The notes: a model not told the origin generated them from the letters alone. A stretch of 64,000 nucleotides of DNA from Nageia nagi (GCA_050084985.1 JBITNC010000001.1:74896001-74960000), one strand, 5' to 3'. Shown: positions 36,531 through 49,916, numbered from the stretch's first letter. Numbers and translations are program-made.

Positions 36531-37900
36531 GATAATGAATTATTAGAGGTAGCTAATTTATATGAATTTGCTATAGAGTGGAATGTACAAATTGACTTTT
36601 CCATGTTGATAATTTTGGTTGAATCATGGGAGTTGAATTCAAATACTTTTCACCTTCCTACTAGTGAAATGTATGTCACTTTATTAGATGTAAACCATAT
36701 CTGGCATGTCCCTATTCATGGTAGAATTCTATCTCATGCCTCTATTGAGAATCAATAGGAGAGGAAGAAACTATATTTATGGTTGGTAGGGAATGAGGAT
36801 CATAACTAGGACCATATGGTAGCTTATTTACATTAATCATGCCAAGTAAATCTAGTAAATAGGTATCTTCAACATCCATTATTGCTACATTCTTGTATTC
36901 GAATAAGAATAACTCTACATTTCTCCTAGGTTTGGTTCACATAGTTTGTGACATATGCACAAGAAGTACCATGTATGCATAGGATACATGCATACTCTCT
37001 TAGTTATGTTAGGATTTGCATCATGTTATTACAGTGGAAAAATTGAATGTCACCATAGCTCACACTAGTTTGCTTCATGTATGGGCATATGAACATATTA
37101 TTGTGTTTAGACCCATTGGATTATCTAGATATTGATATGATGATATAGACCCAACCATGTACTATTGGGTGTCCATTCTTGGTTACTTCTAGGCACCATT
37201 TGATATTGAGGTAAAGGGAAGAGATGTTGATAGGTTTTAGGGTGAGGATATTGTTTAGATTGCATATTAGGACATTGTGGGAGGATGATGTACACCAGTC
37301 TACTTAGGTTAGAAAATAATATTTTCTATAGACTTGATGCCATGGAATGGATCCATACTATCCAGGATGGGCATTATAGTAGTTTATACTAACTCAAGAT
37401 ATTCTTGTAGGGTTTATTTACTATCTTCAATAGAAGCATAAGGTGAATGCTCCTAGTGCATAATTAATGCTTGACTAGGTGAGCATGTGATAGGAACCCC
37501 ATGAGATGGATGGTCTAGCAAATATTTCATTTTCCCTAGTGTTATATTGGGGTATGAGGAATGTCCCACTTTACATTGCTAACTCAGATGAGGAAGACAT
37601 GGAGGTAAAGATCAAGGACTCATCTGATAAGGATTATAAGGATGTAGAGATGCCTGTATATGATCCACCTCATCAAATGTCCCTAGCTTCAAGGTCTTAT
37701 TTCATTGGTATAGATTTGCTTGCATAAGCCATTATATTTGTTTTTTCATTTATACTTTTTATTTTAATTTATTACTTTTTATTTTAATTTATTTTTTAAA
37801 TTGGACTTTATTTATTTTTAGTTTTAGCATACTTTATTTATTTTGCAAATGAAGCTACATCCAAGATAGTAGCACTAGAGATTGAGGTTGTTGCACTTCA
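36531..37900 (+). pseudogene. Plant mobile domain (PMD, MAIN/MAIL-like) gene remnant, 5' part
   Basis: Plus strand. From 36531 an open stretch reads LYEFAIEWNVQIDFSMLIIL, then VESWELNSNTFHLPTSEMYV and TLLDVNHIWHVPIHGRIL. This is the hallmark PMD order (ERWRPETHTFHLP…GEMTxTLxDV…LPIxGR). Further on, LHVWAYEHIIVFRPIGLSRY near 37075-37130 matches the WxxEHxxxxRP block. Stops and shifts are frequent. The segment 37506-37727 is open and acidic (DEEDMEVKIKDSSDKDYKDV). After a T-rich gap resembling an intron, a heptad-like stretch starts at 37845 (ATSKIVALEIEVVAL) and is cut at 37900. PMD proteins act in transcription and silencing, and the domain also occurs in transposons. Confidence 0.8.
37896..37900. 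repeat. Target-site duplication CTTCA, left copy (giant-LTR element)
   Basis: It matches CTTTA at 55860-55864 with one C/T change. Confidence 0.85.
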
Positions 37901-40900
37901 TGTAATGCTACCCCACTATACTAAACCAATACATTTTAGACTTTTTTTATAATTAATCCTATTTGAGGATCATTATTCATTAAATACATATCCCACATTG
38001 ATAATACCTTTTTTTTCATCATACTATATCTAGATATCACCATCCCTAGTTAAATACTAGGGCACCTTCACCACGCAATCCCATCTCACTTGTGTGCAAT
38101 TTATTATGATGATCATACTCTAGTTTTACTTTAGTAGCATATCATTTCACATGAGTACACCAATTCAAATTTAAAAATAATTTTTCAACTTATAGTCTTT
38201 AGATATATTTGATTAATTTACCCAATTTATTCATCTCATGATTCCTATTGGATCCCATATTACCTAAACTTATTTATTTATTAAGCCTTCTATAACTTTT
38301 GTAACATACATGGATCATATTATCTTATATAAGGGATTTGACTAAGTTTCTTTCCCATGCCAATGTCCTACGTCCATCTTTAAGTCTTATTCTTAACCTA
38401 GCTCTTTTATTATCCCTTAATTCTTTACTTTGAATCATTTGTTTATTCATAAACTTACCCTTAGATTTGCTCACTTAAACCCTAAAAATTATTTTGAGTG
38501 TGAGTTATGAACTTCAACATCTTTGTTACTTGTCATATTAAGGATGTATATATATTTTAACACAATCCATTAATTCAATGATCTAGTGAATCCTTAAATA
38601 TTCTCTAGGGTAATTTTCCTTTACCATCAATCTATCCATATAACAACATTGAGTACATTGTGATTCTTATATCATAATTTTGTGCAAAAAAACATAAACA
38701 TGGGATGGAATAAATCATAATTAGTGTAACTTGTCATGGGCATGTTGGCTACTTTCCTTGGTACCCTTTTGGTACTTAATTACATTTAATTCTCTTATGT
38801 CATATCTTACATCATGAAAATATGAAATTAATAGTAATCTATCATTCATTACATATGACACATTAATTGTGTAGTTTACATACAAGAAGCACTTATTACA
38901 TGGAAGGTATTCATCTTCATCTGATTTATCTTCATACCATCTTCTTTTTCATGATCATCCCAAGGTTCCAAGATTCATTGGTATTAAGTATTAGAAAAAG
39001 TTTTCGAGCAATTGAGGACTAGGATAACTCTTCTTATGACCATAGCATCCTACCCTAAATGCACCATATCTCATATATTATTTTAAGCAATTTCATACAA
39101 GGGTACTACAAATAACTAGGTTATACTCTATTTTTGATCTCGGGAGGTTTTATTTTACCATTCATAATGTTATACATCAAATGCAAGATCAATTCAAGGA
39201 AACATGAATTATGATAAACTATAAGTTCAATATAATTATCATGATTATATAATTTATATAGGGTTTGTAAACATTTATTAATATTTCCTAATTTTAAAAA
39301 AACTATCATTTTAGCATTTTGTGATAAATTTACAACCATCCTTTATATCAAGAAATAATATCTTTAATTGGAAAATAAAATCATTTTTCATTAAATCATG
39401 TTTTATGTTACCTTTCTAAAGGTCATAAATTCATGTTTACTTTCAAAATAATATAATAACCATGGTTTTAGCTCTCTAATAGTGCTAAATCTATAAAGAT
39501 TTATTAAATCATAATAGATGTAGTTTTGCTAGAGTTCAATTTTTCCAAAAGGAGAGGTACCATTAGAGGACTTTGAACTTATTTTTCACTCCTATTTTTA
39601 GACCTTTGGGTGGGTAGCGTTAGAGGGATATATGGATTCAAGCACATACAAAATTAATACATTATAAGGGCTTGTGAAATATTTGAAAAAATACCTCATT
39701 GAAATACAATCTCATGGATCGCAATGATCATAGGATATGCACAAAATGGATGCATTGGAAGGGTCTACAAATTATTTGACAAAATTTCTCATAAAAATGT
39801 AGTCTTATGCTTTAAAGGATACATTAAGAGGGTATATGAATTTTATTTAAAAAAAAATTCTCATTGAAATGCAGTCTCTTGGCTTGCAGTGATCGCATGA
39901 TATGTACAAACAGATACATTAGAAGGGCTTGTGAATTGTTTGATAAAATGTCTCATAAAAATGTCATCACATGGAATGCAATGGTCACATAAAATGGATA
40001 TGCTATATGGACCCATGAATTTTTTTACAAAATGCCTCATTGAAACATAATCTCTTGGATCATAATGATCACATAATTTGCACAAAGAGATAGATTATAA
40101 GGGCCTATGAAATGTTTAACAAAATGCCTCATTGAAATATAGTTTCTTAGACCTTAGTAATCATAAGATATTCACATATAGATACACTAGAATATTTTTT
40201 GAATTATTTGATAAAATTACTCATCAAAATGTAATATCTTAGATTTTAATGATTACCATATATGCATACGATGGAAGGGCCAGCAAATTATTTGATAAAT
40301 ATCTCATCAAAATGTAGTCTCATGGACACAATGAACACATGATATACATAAAATTGGAAGGTTCAGCAACTTCTTTAATAAAATGACTTATAAAAATTCA
40401 TTCTTATGTATAATATGTACAAAATTAATCATAAATTTTATTTAAATTAATTTTTCAATCTTTTCTATAGGTACCTACATACATGTATGGACAAGATATA
40501 CAAAACATTCACATGCAAAAGCATCAAATAATTACAAATATTGTGCTTTCTCATGGTACATTTAATGTAAGATCATTAAAAACAATAACCCCATTAGTAT
40601 TATCTAAAACTCTTAAACAATCATTTCCTCCTTCAAATATACTAAAAAAATTATTAAATAAAGTTCAAAACTTGGGCTAAGCATTTTAGCACTAGTGTCT
40701 AAAATGCTAGAAAAGCAACTAGACTTAAGAGGAGGAAGATCCTTTCCTTCATGGGTTACTAGACCAAGATTGAAATGAGAGGAAAAGTATCCCATAATGA
40801 TAATTATCCTAGGTATTTATATTCAAAATTTGGTATAATCTAGCCAAAAGTATAACTATTTTTCTACTTCACATGTTTTTGTTCGTGAGGGGTAGGGGTT

Positions 40901-41698
40901 TCATTAGTTTGTGGTAGGATTTTAAAAATTTTATTGTCAAGTCCTATGTTCTCTTAAATAATTTGCACACATCACATTAGGCACAAAAATGTATGGAAAA
41001 TATTCATCAACAATTTTACACACCTAACATGAAAGACCAAAATGTATGGAGATGATTCCTCCATTATTTTTGCAAAATACCAAGATAGTCTTTCAACTAC
41101 CATAAAATACCAAAGTAGTCTTCATCCTTAAATTTTTGTTTTCACCCAACCCCTATGATTTTATTGTTTGTAAAACAAAAATACTTCGGTAAAAATTAAA
41201 ATTTAAATATTTTGAATATTCTTTCCAACTTCAAAAATAATCAAGTAATTCAGGTATGCACATCAAATTTTGGTACACAAGTTTACCTATGGAGACTACT
41301 CATATTGCAAGGTAATTTTTGGTTAGTGTACACATAAGAAATATAATCATCATAGGGATTGAATATCATGTAAAATAATTATTATATGCAACTATATGAT
41401 TTACAAAGGTCCCTATGGGTTGTTAGAAAATTAATGCCAATCATTTCCTCACTCTTACCAATCCATTCCCATAACCAACTCATCTTGTTTACCTAGGATC
41501 TCCAACCTAATTCTCATATTACATTGACCTGTAACCTATGTCACAATAATCTAGAAGCTAGCATAAATTTGGATTATTTATATCATGATCTCATTCATAT
41601 TCAAATTTTTTAAGGTAGTCAAGTCATAATAAAATTAGACAGATCATCACAAAAATATTGAAAGAATTCAAAATTGTAAGTGTCATGGGGTTGTTACA
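37901..41698 (-). repeat. 3' LTR of giant-LTR element (3798 bp)
   Basis: Plus-strand ends are TGTAATGCTACCCC and GGGGTTGTTACA. It contains about 9 PPR-derived units and the unoccupied site (AGGAG at 40730-40734) where the other LTR carries a 4.9-kb insertion. Confidence 0.9.
39640..40440 (+). repeat. Tandem PPR-derived array 1, about 9 units of roughly 93 bp
   Basis: Plus strand, antisense to the host element. Units open with 'gaattatttgataaaatg' and continue 'cctcat…atgtagtctcatgg'. Translated in phase, the better units read RACELFDKMSHKNVITWNAM and GRVYKLFDKISHKNVV. This is the S-type (31-residue) PPR repeat, usually seen as ELFDKMPxRNVVSWxxMIxGY. Unit starts are near 39675, 39770, 39840, 39935, 40018, 40110, 40203, 40287 and 40370. 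All units have stops or indels, so no protein is made. Confidence 0.8.
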
Positions 41699-41711
41699 TA
41701 CTCCCCCCTTT
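41699..41711 (-). promoter_or_regulatory. Polypurine tract of giant-LTR element
   Basis: The minus strand reads AAAGGGGGGAGTA directly before the 3' LTR start TGTAACAACC. Confidence 0.85.
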
Positions 41712-42795
41712 AGAAACAACATAATTTTTTATTTTTATTTAATCAAATTACCTAAAAATACACATCTTCTAATAATATGTTAAATCAAATTCTTACACCA
41801 AATTCAATATTATCAAGGGAAATTAAGATGATCCAACTTGAGTATGTGTCAATATCCAGTTGACCCTCAAGTGGGTTAGGTTTTTAAACTATCATAATTG
41901 GTCAACCCCTTCTTTTATATTTTTCATAACCATAATACTTTATGGATTAGTTCAAATGTATTAATGCGATCCTACTATTTCTATTTGTTGACCAATCAAC
42001 TATAGATGCCCATTTGACCATAGTGTTAAGTTTTGGTTTCACCTTAGGGACCATATCACCCAAGATTGCACTAATCCAAAATGTATGAGTATATCATCCA
42101 TAAAAATGTGGGAATATCACATCACCCTTGGAATAAAAATCATTTTTAGTTATTATTCCATGGAAAATAAATGACTACAACCTATATCCTGACCCAATAT
42201 AGTGCAGATTTATCAGTTAGTAGCCCTTCTCTTGAGGTAAGATGACTAACCTACCCATATCTATCAGTGAGTATCCCTAGTGGTTTGAGCTCTTGTACCC
42301 ATATTTTAGGAACTTGAATTTCTTTAGGAAGTAAAAACTTCCTCATCACAATTTTTATTTCAAATCATCATCATAAAATCATCATTTTTCATCAACTTCA
42401 TTCTAAATAAATAATTCAAATGTATGAATTAGTCTTAAAATTGCATCTAATACATCATTCATAACAAATCCTCATCCGATATTTCAAAATGTAAAGGTTA
42501 TCAATAAATAATTTTTCATTGCTAGCCATGAAATCGTCATATTTTAAAAGTTTATTAATATCCATCTCACCCATGTACATGTGAGGTTTAAATAGTATTG
42601 TAGTTAGGTATTATATTTTTTATCTAATAGGCATAAAATTAGATCAATAACTCTTAAAAATCTTGATTCATACCCTTTTATCTTAGTACTTAGATTCAAA
42701 TCAAAGAATATCATTAGTTATACTTCCATAAAGAGTTCTCCTTTCAAGAAATATATTGACTAATAATAAATGCTAATTGTAACATCATATCTTTA

Positions 42796-43865
42796 TTATC
42801 GATTAAATACATTAACAATATATTCATTATTAAGGGATCCATCCTTGTTTGTGCTTAGCATTGAAAGTTCAATGTTACCCAAACTTCCATCATTAAGGTT
42901 TATCAATATATCTTGGGATAATTTTATCCCAAATTAAGCTAGAATTTTTTCATACTCTTGAGTTTTCTCTTTCCAAAACTCGATCTCCATAAGGAAAATG
43001 CTAATACTCATTAATGCATTTTCTTGAATAGTTTGAACTTGTTCATAAATTTCATGTTCTCTGATAAGAGACCTTTCATTTTCTATTTCCAACTAATTTC
43101 TCTCGATCATTAATATAATCTTTTTCAAAGTATCTCTCTAAATCGTAAGAGATTCTCTTTATTCTCCTTCAATAATCAATTATTGGCATAAGAAATCATT
43201 TTCTATGTCAAATTATATTTTTCTTACTAAAATTTCTTAGTAACACATTCTTATAAAGTTTTCACTCATATGTAGTACTATTATATTCATAATTGATTTA
43301 TTATCATCTTTCTCACTAAAAAAAAAATATAGCTTAAACCAGAAAGGAAAATAAGCAAACATTGACTTTTATGACTTTTCTCTATTTTCACACATCCTTA
43401 ATCATATTTTAAAAGTACAAAAATAAAAATTCAAAAGTAGTATTCATCATAAGTTAATAATTTATTTAGATAAATTAATAGTTCAAGAAAATGGGAGGTT
43501 TATTCCATTTGAGGTTCAACTTCCTTATCACCCTTATCATTTAGTGACTTTGATGATTCTAGAGAGACCCTAATGCCATGTCAAAATAACAATTTTTCAT
43601 ATCTTCAAGCCTATGTATTTGTTTTTTTTAATTTCTTGTAAGGAGGCACTAAGGTGCATGAATGTTTGTTCTTGCACTTTTTGTATTTGCTTGATTAATT
43701 TTCTCTCTTATTCAATGAGGTCAATCATTAACCTATTTCACTTTTAAGATACAGAATTCCAAATTCTTTCACATTCTTTTCTCTTTGAATATTCCCTATT
43801 AGTTCATCAACATTCTTCAATTGTTGTTGTAAAAATTTATTTTCCATGATAGCTTGCATCTTTTC
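42796..43865 (-). pseudogene. Decayed coiled-coil-like frame in the giant-LTR element
   Basis: Minus strand. Pieces include MENKFLQQQLKNVDELIGNI near 43790-43847 and, in another phase, EHEIYEQVQTIQENALMSIS, then FLMEIEFWKEKTQEYEKILA and IKLSQDILINLNDGSLGNI, ending in TAA at 42796. Charged, heptad-like and low in cysteine. No known family recognised; it could be a remnant structural (gag-like) protein, which is a guess. Broken by stops and shifts. Confidence 0.4.
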
Positions 43866-45149
43866 TATTATTCATTATTAGTTATTGGACATATTACTAG
43901 TTATTTGACATACTTTTATACAAGTGGCATAATCCTATGAAGTTTAGCTAATTAGATAGGATGTGGTAATGTACACACAAACTTAAATTACAATATTGTA
44001 TGGCACCTTTTTTAGCCATAATAGTACTCAATAAAATCTTTAGTATCTTAGTAGATGCTTCTTTGAGATACGAATACTATCTCACCATAATTTCTTGGTA
44101 GATATTTTAATATTTGTGTCTTTTCATCCACTTGCAAGAATACTTTTGTACACCTTCTTACAATTATTATCCATCCTTATCTTAATAAAAAATAAATGTA
44201 TAGGTAGAGTTTATGTTCTACTCACACATTTTTCTATCAAAGCATGGTGATTCATAGAAGGAATACTCTTGTAGCACATCCCACTACTCTTCCTAATGGA
44301 ATACAAGAAAATATTATATGTCATAGGGTACATAGTTTCTTATCACAACATTCCTTAGAGGTGATGGATTTCCTTAATCAATATTTAGCTTTTATTTCTC
44401 TATATCCTACAAATAATTTTATCTCTTACATTATTACTCAACTCAAATCTAGTAAGCATTTACACATCTTTATTAGGTTATTTTGTTATCTTAATTTCAC
44501 TTGGAGATTTATTCTCCATATCCCCTATAATCCATTCTTGGTGAGGCTTATAGCATATACAGGTCACTCCTCTATTTTTTCCAAGGAAATTTTAGGACCT
44601 CTTGCTATCTTATAGATGCTTTGGTAACAAAGTCTACCTTGGGATACTATCTACTCCTTCATAATTTCTAGGCAATAGGAAAATTGGATTCTTTCCCATA
44701 TATTTTAATCATTGTATCACTTTTGAGCTATATATCGAAATATGATAGCTTTTATTCCATATCCTCCTATGTATATTGCATTTTATCAATCTTCATAATC
44801 CTTTAATTTTGATTTATCCATTAATAACTTTTATTATGTGGACTCAAAATCATTTGACAAGGATGACTATCCATCAAGTTTGTAGATGGAATATAAAATT
44901 CTTATGAATAACAATTTGATCAAAGGAATCCATTTTTGGGGTGAAATCCTAATCCCTTATAAGATATCCACTTGGCTTATTAGTAGAATGTTTTATGCAC
45001 TTAGTAAATAAAGTAATAAAAATATTTATAATCCATGAGATTTTGATTATATTCATGGAATAAAGCTAGTATATAAAGGGTTAATATTACATTATAGAAG
45101 GATTTAGTTTTATTTAATACATATATAAATCCTTCCCTTCCATTTGTTC

Positions 45150-46210
45150 TTAATTACTAGATGAATTTTCTTCCTCATTGGGCATTTATTCAGGTTCATC
45201 TCATATCAAAGTCTTGTTACTCATTTCACGAAGATAGTCAATTATTTCAAGAGGCACATTCCTACCACAAAAGAGAGGAAAATTTCTTTTTACACTTGGT
45301 TTTCTAATTATCTCATTGTTTTCTTTATCTTGAGTGGTTACTTCTTATGGCTTTTTCTTTCCCTTTTCTTTTAGTAGATCTAGAAAGTTTTGAAATGTTA
45401 TATCATATTTCAAATCTACAAAGTTTTTATTGGCTTCCTCTTTTATCTTCTTTTGACATTTCTTTCCCTTTCATGATCGCTTTCTTCCTATCGTACTATA
45501 ATAGAAAAAACATACATTTAATATATATTCTAAATCTCTAAGTTATATCACCATACTCAAATCTAAATAATAATTTTATTGAAATCATCTTTCCTTCCAT
45601 AACATAGTAAAGAATTTACTTGTTTCTATTCCATTATATATTCTAACCCTTCAATAAAATGTAGTTCTACCATATGTACATTAACACCCATTGAGTTCAA
45701 TCTTTCTATCATCATCCATATATTCATTTTGTGATTTGGACTAATAATAGGTGGTGGTGTGATCTAAATTAGATTCTATTCTATAGGAAGGATAATTGTA
45801 CTTTTGAAATTAACAAATTTCTTTAAGTACACTTTCTCCATCTGAATCATCATGGAGAGTTCTTGTTTCACTTATAATCTCTTCCACAAAGATAGCTTCT
45901 ACAAATCTATTTCATTCAACTAGGGGTCTTGAATCTTAATTTATCTTAGATAGATATTCATTTTGCCTAGAGATCTTATTTCTATTTTATTTTTCTAGGA
46001 GAATATGTCTCTCTAAAACTTCTGTATAGTTCCTAAGATCTAATCCTTTCCAACTCAACTATATCCCTTTTAAGCCTTAGAGTATCATTTACTAAAGTAT
46101 CCCATAATCCAAAAAATGAAATTTCATCTTCAATATTGGATAAGATATCAGACTCAATAGGAAACCAAGTCTAATACCAACCCATCTCAATGTTTCTAAA
46201 GTTTCCTACA
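45150..46210 (-). pseudogene. Decayed frame just inside the PBS of the giant-LTR element
   Basis: Minus strand, beginning about 70 bases after the PBS. Readable runs are PIESDILSNIEDEISFFGLW followed by DTLVNDTLRLKRDIVELERI, then EAIFVEEIISETRTLHDDS and, later, KCQKKIKEEANKNFVDLKY. The position fits the N-terminus of an element protein. No domain recognised; several stops and shifts. Confidence 0.4.
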
Positions 46211-46270
46211 AAACAAAAGATAATAATGTAGGACTATTTGTTATTTACTACTTTACCCCAATTCATAATT

Positions 46271-46289
46271 GACACTTGCTCTAATACCA
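46271..46289 (-). promoter_or_regulatory. Primer-binding site of giant-LTR element (initiator-Met type)
   Basis: The minus strand reads TGGTATTAGAGCAAGTGTC one base inside the 5' LTR, with TGGTATTAGAGC one change from the canonical TGGTATCAGAGC. Confidence 0.85.
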
Positions 46290-48004
46290 ATGTAATGTCA
46301 CCCCACTATTTTAAACCCTTAAATTTTAGATCTTTTTTTAATATAATTATCTCCTATGTGAGGATCATTATTCATGAAACACATATCCCACATTAATGAT
46401 ACATTTTTATTCCTCATACTATATCTAGATATCACCATCCCTAGTTAAGTACTAGGGTACATTCACCATGCAATCCCACCTCACTTGTGTTTGGTTTCCC
46501 ATGATGATCATGCTCTAGTTTTACTTGAGTAACATCTCCTTTCACATGAGTATACCAATTAAAATTTCAAAATAATTTTACAACCTATAGTCTTTGGATA
46601 GATTTGATTAATTTACCCAATCTATTCATCTCATGATTGCTATTGGATCCCATATTACCTACAATTATTTATTTATTTACCTTCTATAATTTTTGTAACA
46701 TATATGTTAAACGTTTCATGCATCATTATATCTTCTATAAGGGATTTTACTAAGTTTCTTTTCCATTTCAATGTCCTATGTCCATATTTAAGCCTTATTC
46801 TTAACCTAGCTCTTTTATTATCCCTTAATTCTTTACTTTGAATCATTCATTTGTATGTAAACTTACCTTAGATTTGCTCACTTAAATCCTAACAATTCTT
46901 TCGAGTATGAGTTATGTACTTCAACATATTTGTTACTTTTCATATTAAGGATGTCTATAAATTTTAACACAATCCATTAATTCAATGATCTAGTGAATCC
47001 TTAAACATTCTCTAGGGTAATTTTCCTTTACCATCAACCTATCCATATAATAACATTGAGTATTTTGTGATTCTTATATCATAGTTTTGTGCAAAAACAT
47101 AAATATGGGATGGAATAAATCATAATTAGTGTAACTTGTCATGGGCATGTTGGCTACTTTCCTTGGTACCATTTCGGTACTTAATTCAATTTAATTCTCT
47201 TATGCCCTATGTTACATCATGAAAATATGAAACTAATATTGATCTATCATTCATTAAATATACAAAATTAATTTTTTAGTTTACATATAAGATGCACTTA
47301 TTACATGGAAGGTATTCATCTTCATCTAATGTATCTTCTTACCATCTTCTTTTTCACAATCATCCCAAGGTTCCAAGAGTGGTTGGTCTTAAGTACTAGA
47401 AAATATTTTTGAGCAATTGAGGATTATGAAAGCTCTTGTTATGACCATAATGCATCGTACCCTAAAATAACCATGTATCATATATGCTTTCAAGCAATTT
47501 CATACAAGGGTACCATAATTAACTAGGTTATACTATATTTGTGATCTTGGGAGGTTTTACACTTTCTCTAAAACTACCTCCTTTCCTTGATAATAGAGTG
47601 AGATTTGACCATTCATAATGTCATACATTAAATGCAAGATCAATTCAAGGAAACATGACTTTAAAAAAACTATAAATTCAATATAATTATCATAATTATT
47701 TCATTTATAAAGGCTTTGTAAACATTTATTAATATTTTCCTAACTTAAAAATAACTATCATTTTACCATTTTGTTGATACATTTACAACCATACATTATG
47801 TTGAGAAATAATATCATTAATTGGGAAAGAAATTCATTTATTCATTAAATCATGTTTTATGTTACCTTTCTAAAGCTTTATTAAATCATAATAGGTGTAG
47901 TTTTTATAGAGTCTAATTTTTCCAGAATGAGGTACCATTAGAGGAATTTGAACTTATTTTTCCCTCCTATTTTCATACCTTGGACTAATTGCCTTAGAGG
48001 GCTA

Positions 48005-49430
48005 GAGGGATTCAAGCACATATAAAATGAATATGTTGGAAGGGCTTGTGAACTCTTTGAAAAAATACCTCATCGAAATATAGTCTCATGGACCACAATG
48101 ATCATAGGATATTCACAAAATGGATACATTAGAAGGATCTATGAATTATTTGATAAAATATCTCATCAAAATGCAATCTTATGCTTGTAAAGATATGTTA
48201 TGAAGGTATATAAATTTTTTGATAAAAACTCTCATTGAAATGTAGTCTCTTGGAATGCAGTGATCGCATGATAAGCATAAATATATACATTGGAAGAGCT
48301 TGTGAATTATTTGATAAAATATCTCATCTAAATACTGTCAAATGGACTACAATGGTTACATAAAATGGATACGCTAGAGGGACCCATAAATTATTTGATA
48401 AAATAACTCATCTAAATGTAATCTCTTAGATTGTAGTGATCACATTGTAAGGGCATGTGAAATGTTTGATAAAATGCATCTTTGAAATGTAGTCTCTTAG
48501 ACCATTATGATCATAATATATTCACATATGAATACACTAGAAGGGTTTGTTAATTATTTGATAAAATACCTCATCAAAATGCAGGCTCTTGGATTGTAAT
48601 GATCTCCAGATATACATGAGATGGATACACTAGAAGGGTCAACAAATATTTTAATAAATGTCTCATTAAAATGTAGTCTCATGAAAGCAATGAACATAGG
48701 TTATACACAAATTTGGAAGGGCCAATGATTTGTTTGATAAAATAACTCATCAAAATGTAGTCTTATGGATGCAATGGCCACTTAATATGCATGGAATGAT
48801 AATTTGAAAAAAAAGCCTCATAGAAATGTATTCTCATGGATGCAATGAATGCTAGCTATGTACAATATGGATATGTAGAAGGTTCTATGAGTGGTTTGAC
48901 AAAAAGCTTCATCAAAATGTAGTCCCATGGATGTAATGACCACTATATACACATAGAATGGATGCATAGAAGGGTTTATGAGTGTTTTGATAAAAAGATT
49001 CATTAAAATGCAATCTCATGGATGCAAAGAACACTAGATATGCATAGAACATATGTGCATAAGGTTCTATGAATGGTTTGACAAAAAGCTTCATCAAAAT
49101 GTAGTCTCATAGATGCAATGATGACTAGATACCATAGAATAGATGCATAAAATGGCATGTGAGTGGTGTATGTGTGTATTCATTGAAATGCAATCTCATG
49201 GAAGAAATAACCACTAGATATGCACATAAAAGATGTGTAGAAGGGTCTGTGAGTGGTTTGAAAAAACTTTCATTGAAATATAGTCTCATGGATGCAATTA
49301 ATGCAAGATATACCTAGAATGGTTTGTATGAAAAGGGTTTGTGAATTTTTTATAAATGCCTCTTTGATATGCATTCTCATGGGATGTAGTCATCATAGGA
49401 TATGTACAAAATGGTTTTAAACTAAATTGG
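48005..49430 (+). repeat. Tandem PPR-derived array 2, about 16 units of roughly 93 bp
   Basis: The same repeat as array 1, in the paired LTR and on the plus strand. The first unit translates as [20 protein letters not shown], the next as [19 protein letters not shown]. Sixteen recognisable 'tttgataaaat…tcatc…aaatg' cores lie near 48055, 48150, 48210, 48308, 48392, 48458, 48554, 48645, 48730, 48800, 48894, 48985, 49073, 49165, 49253 and 49345. The last units share a different sub-consensus ('atgagtggtttgacaaaaagcttcat'), suggesting local amplification. Confidence 0.8.
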
Positions 49431-49911
49431 ATACATTTCATAACCCATTTTATTTTCTTACTCTTAATTTTGAATGAAAAGGGTTTCTCGAGTGGCTTCA
49501 TGGGTACTGCACATGAACTTATAATGGAATATTAGCTCATGGCCCAAAAAAAAGAATTTTATTCCAAGCTGGTATGTCAAAAATAAATTTGATACATTTT
49601 AACTCACAAGATCATAAATTTTCTTTAAATTGGTTTGTCAATCTTTTCTTTAGGTACCTACATACATGTATGGACAAGATGTATGAAACATTCACATGCA
49701 AAATCATCAAATAATTACAAATATTATGCTTTCTCATGGTAAATTTAATGTAAGATCATTAAAAATAATAACCCCATTAATATTATTTCAAACTCTTAAC
49801 CAAACATTTACTTCTTCAAATATACTAAAAATTTATCAAATAAAATTCAAAACTTGGGCTAAGCATTTTAGCACTAGTGTGTAAAATGCTAGAAAAGCAC
49901 CTAGACATAAT

Positions 49912-49916
49912 AGGAG
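49912..49916. repeat. Target-site duplication AGGAG, left copy (nested element)
   Basis: It pairs with GGGAG at 54862-54866 with one mismatch. The sister LTR has a single AGGAG at 40730-40734. Confidence 0.8.

Larger units (their letters stand above)
41712..46270 (-). other. Interior of giant-LTR element, no pol domains
   Basis: About 4.6 kb between PPT and PBS. No RT, integrase, RNase H or protease motif was recognised in the minus sense. Two decayed coding-like regions are listed separately. On the plus strand the 123-residue frame at 44244-44615 is not supported as a gene. Confidence 0.65.

Noticed and set aside
39640-40440. CRISPR-like array
   Set aside because: Units are about 93 bases with no spacer structure and translate as PPR repeats; the DNA is plant nuclear.
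44244-44615. Plus-strand frame with a faint resemblance to a copia RNase H region (LHIPYNPF, LIAYTGHSS)
   Set aside because: Similarity is too weak, no catalytic motif is complete, and no neighbouring RT is seen. A profile search would be needed.
37901-49916. Reading the similarity of 37901-41698 and 46291-55859 as a segmental duplication of a PPR locus
   Set aside because: Both copies have LTR termini, a PBS and a PPT in the right places and one shared target duplication, so they are the LTRs of one element.
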